Shown in pieces: positions 1-9,493 of a stretch of DNA of 32,973 nt (within the stretch, counting starts at the first letter, position 1; each line of letters starts with the position of its first letter). The stretch comes from Evernia prunastri. Taxonomy: Eukaryota > Ascomycota > Lecanoromycetes > Lecanorales > Parmeliaceae. The translations under genes were made by a program, and so were the position numbers. The notes under the pieces were generated by a model. That model ran no database searches. It saw only the letters and a list, made by a program, of their open reading frames with translations, and had not been told where the DNA came from. The stretch lies in NCBI GenBank assembly GCA_003184365.1, contig NKYR01000012.1, positions 433,468 to 466,440 on the forward strand, in the 5' to 3' direction.

Positions 1-414
1 ATACATAGCCCTGATTGGCCAGAACCCAAATCTTGAAGCCCTCTGGTGTTGGTTTGCTGGGAATATTCACAATCTCTTTGGCACGTCCCATAAATCGCTG
101 TATTGTCTCATCAACAGCTAGATGTGTGCCCGCTTTCCAGTACTTTTTGAAGGTCTGTCGAAGCGTATCGCTTAGGGGTTCCAATTTGTCAAATGTGCTT
201 TCCTTTTGACCAGGGGATATGGGCTTTGAGACATGAAGAAATCTGTCTATTTGTTGCCACCTTTTGAGACTAATATGCTTCAAAATCTGCTCATGAACGG
301 CTCCCTTAAGAGGATCCGTATTCCAGAATTCTTTGATACCAGACTCCGAATGTAGATCCATCCAAATGGACACCCCTAAGTAGGCTCGAAATTCTTTGAC
401 TGTAGTGGGAAATC
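1..414 (-). pseudogene. piggyBac-type transposase, partial second copy
   Basis: This stretch repeats 789-1202 at a fixed offset of 788 bases with about five single-base differences (for example at 38, 125, 149, 176 and 311). Read on the minus strand it encodes the middle of a piggyBac (DDE_Tnp_1_7) transposase, including the first-aspartate region around LAVDETIQRF and the following KPTPEGFKIW segment. It runs off the left edge of the window and stops at the N at 415. The mismatches are too many for a simple read error, so it is either a second genomic copy or a divergent allele placed next to the first by the assembler. The family assignment rests on motif recognition. Confidence 0.75.
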
Positions 415-415
415 N
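415..415. other. Single N, probable contig join
   Basis: The N falls exactly where the duplicated piggyBac segment stops matching its partner at 1203. The base to its left as read on the minus strand belongs to another part of the transposase. This looks like a gap of unknown length reduced to one base, so the order and distance of 1-414 and 416 onward should not be trusted. Confidence 0.6.
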
Positions 416-1498
416 CATTCCAGAGCCGAGTTCCACTTGGTTCTGAGCTCCAGAATCCTCTCTTCCAGGCCTCGACGTGGCTCTGCCTGTTCCCGTTGTG
501 CCTTGGTACCCTCCGTGGCCTCTAGATCCTCGCTTTTCGTAGTTGTGACACGCACAGTCTCAGCTGCTCCGAATCCTTCATAATCAAGCTGTGAGAACAA
601 TCGACCTTCCGAGAACAGGTTGTCTAGTCATAGAATATGGAAATAATCTCTAGCAATATCGTCCTGAGTCACCAAGTCTAGAACAACAGCCTGAGTTCGA
701 TTGAATCCCAAGTCATCAGTTCAATAATCGTCCAAATCCTGGGGTCCCTCGCCCCTTTTCTGACCCTTGGCATGATACATCCAGTCTAATACATAGCCCT
801 GATTGGCCAGAACCCAAATCTTGAAACCCTCTGGTGTTGGTTTGCTGGGAATATTCACAATCTCTTTGGCACGTCCCATAAATCGCTGTATTGTCTCATC
901 AACAGCTAGATGTTTGCCCGCTTTCCAGTACTTTTTAAAGGTCTGTCGAAGCGTATCGCTTAGGAGTTCCAATTTGTCAAATGTGCTTTCCTTTTGACCA
1001 GGGGATATGGGCTTTGAGACATGAAGAAATCTGTCTATTTGTTGCCACCTTTTGAGACTAATATGCTTCAAAATCTGCTCATGAACGGCTCCCTTAAGGG
1101 GATCCGTATTCCAGAATTCTTTGATACCAGACTCCGAATGTAGATCCATCCAAATGGACACCCCTAAGTAGGCTCGAAATTCTTTGACTGTAGTGGGAAA
1201 TCAAGTACGTGTCTCAGGCTTTTCAGGCCCTGGATACAAGAAAGCATACTCATTTGTATGCTGCACGAGTACTTTTAGAGTCTCTTCGCTAAAAAAACAA
1301 GCTGAAAATAGCATAGGGATTATTGGGAGCAACGGTAGCTGGCAATTGACCCTGGCCATCAGAATATGGCTTGGTGATTTTCGTAGGGATGAACTTAGGC
1401 AATGGCCATGGCTTTGGGGGAGGTTCTTTTAGGACCTTTGTGGGCTTTGGATCCTGTCTCACATGGTCTAAATCATTTGACACCTTATTGCGAGGCAT
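416..1498 (-). pseudogene. piggyBac-type transposase pseudogene
   Basis: A cut-and-paste transposase of the piggyBac family, read from ATG at 1498 (MPRNKVSNDL) down to the N at 415. The N-terminal part runs to 1289. A 7-A homopolymer at 1291-1297 then shifts the frame. After that one frame continues to 416, with TGA stops at 1201-1203, 721-723 and 628-630. Recognisable landmarks are EFRAYLGVSIWMDLHSES, the first catalytic aspartate in LAVDETIQRF, the LGFNRTQAVVLD segment and a second-aspartate region LDNLFSEGRLF. The third aspartate and the Cys-rich C-terminus are missing. At least two of the TGA codons sit where the context suggests tryptophan, so TGG-to-TGA changes (RIP or decay) are likely. 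An upstream in-frame alternative start lies near 1621. The gene cannot make an active enzyme as it stands. Confidence 0.8.
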
Positions 1499-1774
1499 GG
1501 TAGTGTTATTAAATAGTGTTATTTGGCTATTTGGAAGACGCGTTGTGTTGATGGTTTTTGGTAGTGGGGCTGTAAGGCTGAACCCCTGAATTTTGTGCCC
1601 TGCCAATCCGTGGGATATCATCTACGTCTCAAAATCGGCATTAATAGGGGGTTTCAAAGTTCTTTTTACTATTAAATAGTATACTATTGAAAAACATCTA
1701 ATAGTATACTATTACTTTGAAAGTACCCTACATATTCTACTATTAGATAACCTTCTATTGCCGAAATAAATTGT

Positions 1775-1788
1775 AACCCTAACCCTAA
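1775..1788. repeat. Short interstitial telomere-like tract
   Basis: AACCCTAACCCTAA, a little over two units of the telomere repeat in the inverse orientation to the terminal array. It lies inside the TIR element. It is short enough to be chance or part of the element. Confidence 0.5.
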
Positions 1789-2003
1789 GTTTTCAAGCAA
1801 CGCTTTCCGGCTATGTTTAGCAGAGTTCTTATGACTGGGGCGTCGGAGTCAGAGGAACTGGACTCGCTACTGCTATCATTCAGAGCCTCTGCGGTCTTTT
1901 TGATAAGCATGTACTTGGCACAGGCGTTGATTAGGCGGCTTCTTTTCGTGGTTTTCGGTATGGCGGTAGGCGATAGAGGAAGAAAGATGTAGAGGATGTA
2001 GGG
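1785..2003 (-). pseudogene. Unrecognised coding remnant inside the TIR element
   Basis: On the minus strand there is an open frame of about 72 codons ending at TAG 1785-1787. It has a basic segment (KTTKRSRLINACAKYMLI), an acidic-serine run (NDSSSESSSSDSD), then VIRTLLNIAGKRCLK. There is no clear ATG start. The layout of a basic helix followed by a Ser/Asp-rich linker resembles N-termini of some fungal DDE transposases, which would fit an internally deleted transposon. I cannot name the family. It is most likely a leftover of the autonomous parent. Confidence 0.35.
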
Positions 2004-2202
2004 CCTGCTAAGTGCGTTAGCTGTATTGGACTATTGTAGCACGAGGAATAAGATACCAAATAGTAGCCTATTTGGCTCAGCTTGCTCCTCTGGAGCTGCA
2101 AGCTGATAGTAAAAAAAATTCTACTATTTGGGTGGCAAATGGTAGGGCTGAGAGGTCCAAATAGTATACTATTTGATAGTAAAAACGAACTTTGAAACCC
2201 CC

Positions 2203-3303
2203 TGAGACCGTATCTTACATGCAGTAATGTCCCTCAAAAAAAAATTACCTTGTTCGCCGATTAAACCGGTGCGTATTAGTAAGGTAAATCTGACGGCTTC
2301 TCGCTGCAAGTTTTCGTATTTAATACAACCAGTCTTTTGCAAACACCTTTTTCCGAACGGCTGTTCTCGCGTTGAAGCCATGGTTTCGATGATTAATAAG
2401 ATTGACACTCAACACATGAGGGTTCATCGACCATGGACCATGTTCAACCGAACAACAGCAAGCTCTATCGTCCCAACATATACTGCCCAGTTGTGCCTTG
2501 CCACTTTCGTGCCGGAAAGTTTAGCGTGCTAACCTGGGGTGGCCAACGGACATATCTTTGCGCCGTTCTGGGTCGCGAGCGAGAAACTTCCACATCTGCG
2601 CGAGAACTGAGGACTTCCTGAGGCTTTGAACGAGGCTTTTGATCCGGTTCACTGATCAGGAAATCGATTGATTGCCCTTCTCCGACGGTAGCTTGAGCTT
2701 GTCTGCTAGCGCGACTCAATATGGAGGACTTCTTTGTAGCCAGAAATTGCGTCAAAGCCTGCCCGCCTTCAGAAGACTCGGAGATGATAGGGAACTTATA
2801 CAGAAAGGCAGTTTCTTGACGTACCTACTTTGATGCTAGTCCATGTTGTCATTAATGCCCCTCTATCTTTCGACCTCCATCTTTCCGTTTTCCCTTCAAC
2901 AACGAAGTAAAACTCCAGGATCATTCTGATATACTACAACACAAGCTTCCGAAGAAAGAGAGACACTCTTTCTGAGTCTCCGAAAAGAGTGGCACGCTTA
3001 CCTCAGCTGAAGGTTGGCACTAGGTATCATGGACGCAGCTCACGATGGTGTATATGATTGGCTGTCTAGTCAAAGTCATATTGGCAGCTGCCTTGATGAT
3101 TATGTGGAATCACATGAGAAGACTAATTGGGCTGCTATGGCGTTTGTTTTGCAACTACCATTGATGAAGAGCGCTGTAGCTGTCACTGAGCCGAGATCGT
3201 CTAGGACAAGCAGCAAACTCTTATCCCCCTAGATAACGCCCGCTTAGCAAGGCCGCCCTCATACCTTGACTCAATGACTCGCTTCTTCACTATCCTGGCC
3301 CGC
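2203..3303. other. Intergenic region
   Basis: About 1.1 kb between the TIR element and the CorA-like gene. Apart from the weak minus-strand open frame at 2465-2833 I see no recognisable gene, RNA or repeat. Confidence 0.4.
2465..2833 (-). CDS. Possible exon of an unrecognised protein
   Basis: A minus-strand frame of about 120 codons stays open from near 2833 to the stop at 2465. It reads through ETAFLYKFPIISESSEGG, then a Lys/Ser/Arg-rich part (ATKKSSILSRASRQAQA) and SIDFLISEPDQKP. No ATG opens it, so it would have to be a downstream exon; a possible splice signal lies just upstream, near 2833. No domain is recognised, and it may be spurious or a fragment. Expression data would be needed to support it. 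Confidence 0.22.
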
Positions 3304-6285
3304 TCAAATGTTACGACTTAAGGATATCGGGAGTTGCCACATCACCAAAAAAACAATGAAACCCACATACAGCATCCCAATCACAATCGTAGCACCGACC
3401 TTGATACCTATCGTGACTTGGCTAGTCCACAACGCAGCAGATGGTCCCGCACCCACTCCCGTTACCGTCACGCCTATCAGCACCCAGCGATTTGAGAGCC
3501 AAGAGTATATGAGCGCCATTTTGTTTGAGAAATTCAGGGGAGTCTGGTATGGCCGCTCCTTGTATTTGGCGCCAGGTTTGAATATGTCGCGCCGCAAATG
3601 TAGGCCACGTGTGTCTATGTAAAGCATAGCATTACCAATGACGTAAGATGCAGAGACGATGAAGGCGAGCAGAAGTATTGTCAGCAATATCTTGAAGCCG
3701 TGGTCGATGTCTTTCGTCCAGAGAACAGCGATGGGTGTGACTAGTAGTACGACTAAGATTGCCACGATGATAGTGAGGAGGCCTACGCGCCGCCACAACC
3801 ATCCGATGAAAACTTTGGTGGGAATAGAGGAGCCGGAGGCTAGACCGGTATCATGTCTGATATCGCTAAGGACTTTTCTCCTGAAGTTGATGAACCTTTC
3901 GCTGCGGATGACGAGACGAAGGGCATACGAAGCAGTTGTGATGATAACTGCGAGAATAAAGAAGGCGACGATAGAGGTTTGAGATGCATTCAATTCTTTA
4001 ACTTGCATACTGAAGATACTGGCGGAGAATGTGAGCGGGATGAAAAAGAAGGCGAGTTCAGTCAACTTAGTCACGCTTTCGGCTTCTGCAATGCCACGTT
4101 TGCTTTCGACAATGGACATGTTTGCCATAAGAGATTTATGGGAGCGAGTGGTATGTTGGCGAATGGAGTTTATCTGGGAAATGCTGTCTTTCAGTAGCTT
4201 CTCCACTGGATGGTTACGTGTGTCTGGGTCTTCAGTGTTGTTCTTTTGAGAAAACCCGCGTTTATCAATGAATTCCGCAAACCGGCGAAGTGAGTCCTCC
4301 ATTTGTTGCAGCTCCGTACCAAATCGCGTCAATAGAAGCCGCCAGCGGAGGAGCCTTTGTTGTATTAGCGTGTCATCGAGGATGTTTTGCCCAATCTCTC
4401 GCAGTGCCAACTGCATATGCCCCAACGTATTGACTGTATCGGCTTGAATTATGCCAAAAATACATTCCAAAAGTGTTGTTGGTCCGACAGTGAGTCGAGA
4501 CTGATCATGAGTCAGCCACGCAGCGAGGTCTGCTGCAGTAGGCTTGGTACTATCCAAATGCTTAGCAAGGATTTCAACATTTTTGGGGTCCATCATGAAG
4601 TCGTAATCATATGCTGGTCCCCTTGGATACAAGCCTTCGAACATGCAGCGATCCATAGGTTTGAGGGTTTTGATCTCCGTGCCTTCTTTTTCCTCGAGAA
4701 CGTCTATTTCATCATTCCGATCTATCACTTCCGTCTTTTCTCTTGACCCTCTGAAAAGACCTCGAAGAAACATTACGACTCCATTACGAGCTCTAGGACG
4801 ACTGAATTTTGAATTCTTTTGCTGGCGCTCTCTGTCTAACGCGCCACTTTCAGGGTCTTCTGTAGCTTGAATTTTCCCTGGTTCTTCCGCGGATGGTCCC
4901 GCATCCCTGGAAGAGTCCTGGGGTTGCAGTAGGTTTCTAAACATCAACCTTCCAAACGATACTAGAGAAAAATTCTGATTAGGTTTTGGCCTAACGAAGG
5001 TGCTGGACTTGACAAGGCCGCTCGGGGGATGATCTGTTGCCGAAGACCCTGTGATGTCGTCCTCGACAGAGCCTTCGTCCGTTACTTGGCGTATTGTGGC
5101 AGGCGGTGTTAGATCCACACCCAATTTTCTCAACACCTCGGCTGCACCTTTTATCTCGTCCTTGATAATTGGCAAAGGGTCGAGTAAAACTACAGCTATA
5201 TAACCATACGTCAACGGTCCAAATGTAGGAGGCTTAGCAAGGTGGATCTAACCAACACGATACCCGGCGCACTGCGTGCTCCACACCGTTGCCCTCTCCT
5301 CCCATGCCGTAAAGCCTCCCACTGCGACGGTTGCCTCAACGTCAGTAGTAATGTCCCAATCCTGCCTTAATATGTTAGTTGCTGGTTTTGATACATGATC
5401 AACACCATGGGGTTTTTGAAGGCCATTGGGGACCGCCTCCTTCCATGAAAAGGACTGGGCGCGGGAATCCAAGAGCCTTTGACGATCCACCTGCAGTACT
5501 CTCTTCACCGGTCGATACCATTTTATTGACATGTGACTCTTTTGCATATCTCGTGTAATCCAAGTATTGGGTTCTCCGTCATTGTAACTCCCATTCTTCC
5601 AGCCAGAGTTGACCAGATGCTCCTCATACACTTCGGGACTAATAGAAAACGAAGTACCAAGGCATTCGATCAAGTCCGTCGACAAGTCACTGGCAACAAT
5701 GACCCTAAGATGAATGTTCTCTGGTGGTGAGTCTTCCAAATATCGTCGCAGCGATGTACCATCTCCATTTTGAAGCTCACGAGACGGGTTTTCCGTAAAG
5801 TCTATGACTGAAGCCAACACATCGTCGGAGTAGTTGTAGCAGGTCACGCTGACTTTGTTGTGGCGGCCTGAACTCCGGACGTTGTCTAAGTGTGGCAAAT
5901 ACGAGCTTAGTATTTCGACAGTCGACGCGTAAGACTCGACAGCTGGTGCAACATTGGAACCTGGTACATCGGGTTCGTTCGAGAGGCTTTCTTGAAATTG
6001 TAAGTGATGACTACTAACGCTGCAAGCATCGAAATATTCCTGATTTGATTCCTCGTCTATCGAGTTGGGCAAAGCAGTGGATATCGCATCTTGATTTTCT
6101 GGCAACCGAACATGAGCGACAGAAGGAGCTAGCGCTAGAGCTTCTAATGATGTCCGTCTGAATGGCGATCCCTGTAAGGCGCCTTCGTCTGAGCCTTGGA
6201 TAGCTGCCCGAGAGCTAGCGCCGTCCTCACTAACTTGCAAAGCTCCAGTGACAAAAGCATCCTCCATACTGAGAGCTATCGACAT
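3304..6285 (-). CDS. CorA-like fungal membrane protein (2 exons)
   Basis: Predicted as exon 1, 6285-5259, and exon 2, 5195-3304, giving 972 residues. An in-frame TAG at 5248-5250 separates the two open frames. A 63-base intron (5258-5196, GTGTTG...ATATAG, TTGAC branch) removes it and keeps frame, giving ...GYPVVLLDPLP. Residues 1-342 form a cytosolic N-terminal half with the LRVIVASDLS and EEHLVNSGWKNGSYNDGE segments seen in fungal CorA-like proteins. After a charged linker comes a helical region, then LTELAFFFIPLTFSASIFSM at about 721-740. About six membrane segments follow (722-740, 748-770, 814-836, 843-866, 913-933, 939-963). The CorA signature GMN is replaced by SMQ, so magnesium transport is doubtful. 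The start may lie further upstream. It is divergent from the Fig1-like gene. Confidence 0.75.
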
Positions 6286-6837
6286 CAGATCAGCTAAGGG
6301 TATACTCGCACATGGTTTGTCTTGTAGCACGATGTCAACGTGCTTTCAGTTGGGGCCAAGGACTTGCTTACTCGTCATTATCTCTGGCGATGCAACCTGA
6401 TTTCAGAAATCGTCGAGGCCAGGGTGGCTCGAATACAGTCACTTTATGGAGACTGTTCACGAAGAATAACAGCTATGAACGGCGGCATTTGAAAAGCATT
6501 CTGTTGATTTTAAGATGGATCTGTGCAAGCTGGTGGAGCTGGGTGGTGAAAAGCGGAATATGTCAATGACAATGAAAGCAAGCAATCCTTTTCTCGGTTA
6601 TCTATTGTATGCAGCTAACAAAATCTCGCAATGCCAAGCTATGCATGTTTCCTACTAGTGCTCAAATGAACCCAATTAGAATTTAGAAAGGTTCCAATGC
6701 GAGACCCCGCGTTGACAGCCTCGTCTATAGACATACGGTCAGTGATTCTGATTACTTGTCCAACCGTAGAACAACTTTCGCACATCTGCAATTAAACGCT
6801 TCGAATGCCGTCAAGGTTTTGACAGATTGATGCAAAT
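6286..6837. other. Divergent intergenic region
   Basis: About 550 bp between the CorA-like gene (-) and the Fig1-like gene (+). It would hold both promoters, but I can point to no specific motif. A further upstream exon of the CorA-like gene could also lie here. Confidence 0.4.
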
Positions 6838-7658
6838 ATGGCAGGTGTGGGATTTGTTGCGGGTCTTCGCAGTGCGTTACGTGAACATCTGGAAGATTCC
6901 TGCAAATGCGCTGATAACTTGATCTTTCGCCCAGGTTTGCTTCCATTTATCGCTTACCACGACGTCCTAATCATCATGCTGGCCATATCCATAGTCCTCT
7001 TCTGTGAGTATGCTTGCCCCTATAAGTACGATGAAAGACTGTCTCAAAAGGACAGAGGTGAGAATAGAAAGCAGCGACCAAAGGATGAGTGCAAGAGACT
7101 GGTCTGAGTGCAAGAGACTGGTCTACTGCTAATTCATAAGCGCATAGGTCTCGTTTTATCAGGTTGTACTTCCTCTACTACCAGGCCAGGTTCCGAGAGG
7201 AAATTGTCTTTAGTGGGCTAATGTAGGTCTCGTTAAGCACTTCTTTTATTCGGTAAAGGGCTGATCGCCTCATGATTTTCAGTATCGCCGCCATTTCGCT
7301 GGCCTTCATAGCTGCCTGCATCCTCTTAACCTTTCCAGGCTGGCATGAAGAGCATGATGATAGTGGCAATGACCGCGAAGTGAAACCCTTCCCTTCGCGC
7401 CCAGCCATTCTAATTGCACTGGCTGCATCGACGCTCGCATCCATGTTGGCTCTAGTGTCCATGATATGGCAGCATACAGCCTCTGTGGCAGCGGCAACAA
7501 CAGCTGAAGGTCTAGGGTATGGAACCGTGAAGAGTGAAGTCGGGGCTACAATTCTCGTGTTGGGCTGGACGGGATTTGCATTCATGACTCTGACAACGAT
7601 TGCATTGCTCGTGATGCTTTTAAGTATTCGGTTACTCGATCGACTAACAGATGAATGA
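6838..7658 (+). pseudogene. Fig1-like (Ca2+ regulator/membrane fusion) gene, decayed
   Basis: The 3' part is clear. An exon ending near 7222 (...EEIVFSGL) joins across a 60-bp intron (7223-7282, GTAGGT...TTTTCAG) to 7283-7658. The join gives IIAAISLAFIAACILLTF then PGWHEE...REVKPFPSRP, a second hydrophobic helix, and GYGTVKSEVGATILVLGWTG, all typical of the fungal Fig1 family, which acts at the plasma membrane during mating and polarised growth. The 5' exon 6838-7003 encodes LPFIAYHDVLIIMLAISIVL, the usual first membrane helix, followed by GTGAGT. Between 7004 and 7160 every frame linking these exons is broken. The extracellular loop with its conserved Gly/Cys motif cannot be found. A 19-bp tandem duplication lies in that gap. 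Most likely a pseudogene with an internal lesion; an unusual splice pattern is the alternative. Confidence 0.6.
7087..7124. repeat. 19-bp perfect tandem duplication
   Basis: GAGTGCAAGAGACTGGTCT occurs twice head to tail (7087-7105, 7106-7124), inside the broken central part of the Fig1-like gene. The length is not a multiple of three, so it would shift any coding frame it interrupts. Confidence 0.9.
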
Positions 7659-8010
7659 GTGATCGGTCATTATTGCATCAGCACATTTGCCATTTAGCGC
7701 TGGAGAGCGGGTCGATGGAAGCAAGGTTAAAATTGGCGATACTACCGACGCTAAGAATCTTACAATACATAGAGTATAGAGTCTATATTTCGGCCTCGAA
7801 TATCACTGGGCACATTTCCTTCATAGCTTAGATCGGCTGCGGTGATCTCGTTAGAGTAGCCTTTCATTAATATTGAGGAGATGCAAGACACATCCGCGGG
7901 ATACCCCCGCCATGCTTTGCATTTATTGCGACACCAGCGACCTGCATCTAATCCCTGGCTTCCTCCCAAGTCCAAACAAATCCATCACCACTCTCAACCC
8001 GCCCGCCACC
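7659..8010. other. Intergenic region, promoter side of hydrolase
   Basis: 352 bp between the Fig1-like stop and the hydrolase start. I see no gene or repeat. The last bases form a strong translation-start context, CCGCCACCATGA. Confidence 0.5.
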
Positions 8011-9299
8011 ATGAGTGTATCTATCTGGACAGCACTCGCCGCCGTCGCCTTGGCAATGGTGGCTACATTGTCGCTGACTCTGCGTCCGGCTAGACAGCGC
8101 CTACGACGAACGATACCCTCGCCACGCCAGACCCTGATTCCCAAACTATCTCCTAAGCAAGCTGCGGCTTTGCCATACCCTCCAGATCTCCTTCCCGGTG
8201 CTCGCGATGTGGCTACACCATACGGCAAGATGAGGGCATACGAGTGGGGTCCAAGAGATGGCGAGAAGGTGCTTTTCATACATGGGGACACGACACCGGC
8301 GCCAATGCTTGGGCCCGTGGCACATGACTTGGTGAAGAGGGGCTGCAGAGTCATGATGTTCGGTATTTCAATGAGTGTCAATGGTCAGTGGCAGGTCTTC
8401 TAGTGAGGCCATGGGGAGAGACACCGGTCTTTATTTGGAGCGTTCTACAAATGATGCTGACCGGATTTTTGGCCAAAGATCTCTGGGGCAGAGGGTATTC
8501 GGATACTCCACTGGGCGTACCTCACGATGCCACACTCTATGGAATGCAGGTCTTTTTCGCTGCCGCGTCATCATTTCTGTCGTGGACTGGGTCAGAATCG
8601 GGAGGCTTCACCATTGTCGGTTTCTCTCTCGGCGGCGGCATAGCTATTGCCTTCGCTGCTGATTTTTCTTATCTCATCAACTCGATAGTGCTCCTTGGAC
8701 CAGGAGGTATCATTCGACGCCTACCTACCGAATACGAATCCGTTTTCTTCCGCTACCCGTATCTACTGCCTTCCTCTTACCTAAGAAAGCTGGTGGGCAA
8801 GACTCTAGGACTCAGAGTTGCTGATTCAATCATTGGCTTTGGTGACCATCATCATCAACGTCAGATGGGGCTTGAGACTGTTCAAGATGTACAGGTGATG
8901 GGGAAGGAAGTCTTAGACGTGGCTGGAATTGTACAATGGCAATTCGACAACCACAAAGGCTTCATCCACAGCTTCATCAGCACTCACCAGCACGGTCCAA
9001 TCCAACACCAGCATTCAGATTGGAAGAGGGTTTGCAACGTCATCAAAGGTGATACAGCTCAGACTTTGCCCTCGAGCCATTCCAGCAAGCTCTTCAACAG
9101 TAAAATACTCCTTATATTTGGTGAGGCCGATAGCGTGGTCCGAGCAGGGGAAGTATCCGCTGATCTATTGAAAATGATGGGCGATGCGGATTATGCTACG
9201 TTCAAAGTTGTGGCTAGCGACCATGGATTTCCTGTGCCGTGCTGTGATGAGGTTGCCAACCACATTTCAGACTTCTGTGGCTTGGGATCAAAAGATTGA
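8011..9299 (+). CDS. Alpha/beta hydrolase, membrane-anchored (2 exons)
   Basis: Exons 8011-8362 and 8479-9299 encode 390 residues. The 116-bp intron (GTATTT...CCAAAG, with a GCTGACC branch site) joins RVMMF to DLWGRGYSDTP, the usual strand-loop of this fold. A hydrophobic helix at about residues 5-24 suggests an N-terminal membrane anchor. The oxyanion-side motif FIHGD is at about 89-93. The nucleophile elbow is GFSLG with Ser near 167. The acid is probably the Asp in GEADSVV near 335, and the catalytic His is in ASDHGFP near 366, so the triad looks complete. The enzyme class is an esterase, lipase or epoxide hydrolase-like member; the substrate cannot be inferred. The ATG at 8011 is chosen for its context. 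It is convergent with the receptor gene, 194 bp apart. Confidence 0.85.
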
Positions 9300-9493
9300 T
9301 GGACAAGGAGAAGGATGAAGCATCAGAAGATTCCTAAGGTTGAATTACGGAATCCGACTCTGTTCAAAGGGTATCTCTATGCTACATTGAGGATTAAGTC
9401 TTCCTGTCCTTCTCTCCCAATCATGGAACCCTCACGGGCTCGTAACAGGAATCTATCGCGATCGGGATCATTACTGATGTGTCTCTCATGATA

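Larger units (their letters stand above)
1647..2202. mobile_element. TIR-bounded non-autonomous DNA transposon (MITE-like)
   Basis: The ends are long terminal inverted repeats. The left end, 1647-1688, starts GGGGGTTTCAAAGTTC. The right end, 2160-2202, is its reverse complement over about 42 bases with one extra base and one mismatch. Each repeat ends in the 14-bp perfect palindrome AATAGTATACTATT (1675-1688 and 2160-2173), and a third copy lies at 1700-1713. The 556-bp body contains a short coding remnant and a telomere-like dodecamer. No clean target duplication is visible: the left flank is TTAATA and the right flank TGAGAC. It lies 149 bp from the start of the piggyBac transposase, but its termini cannot be tied to that family. 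A PIF/Harbinger-derived element is also possible. Confidence 0.65.

Noticed and set aside
1775..1788. Interstitial telomere as evidence of a chromosome fusion
   Set aside because: Only about two units and located inside a transposon-like element.
3308..4870. Several plus-strand frames of 70-119 codons
   Set aside because: Antisense to the CorA-like gene, without domains or start context.
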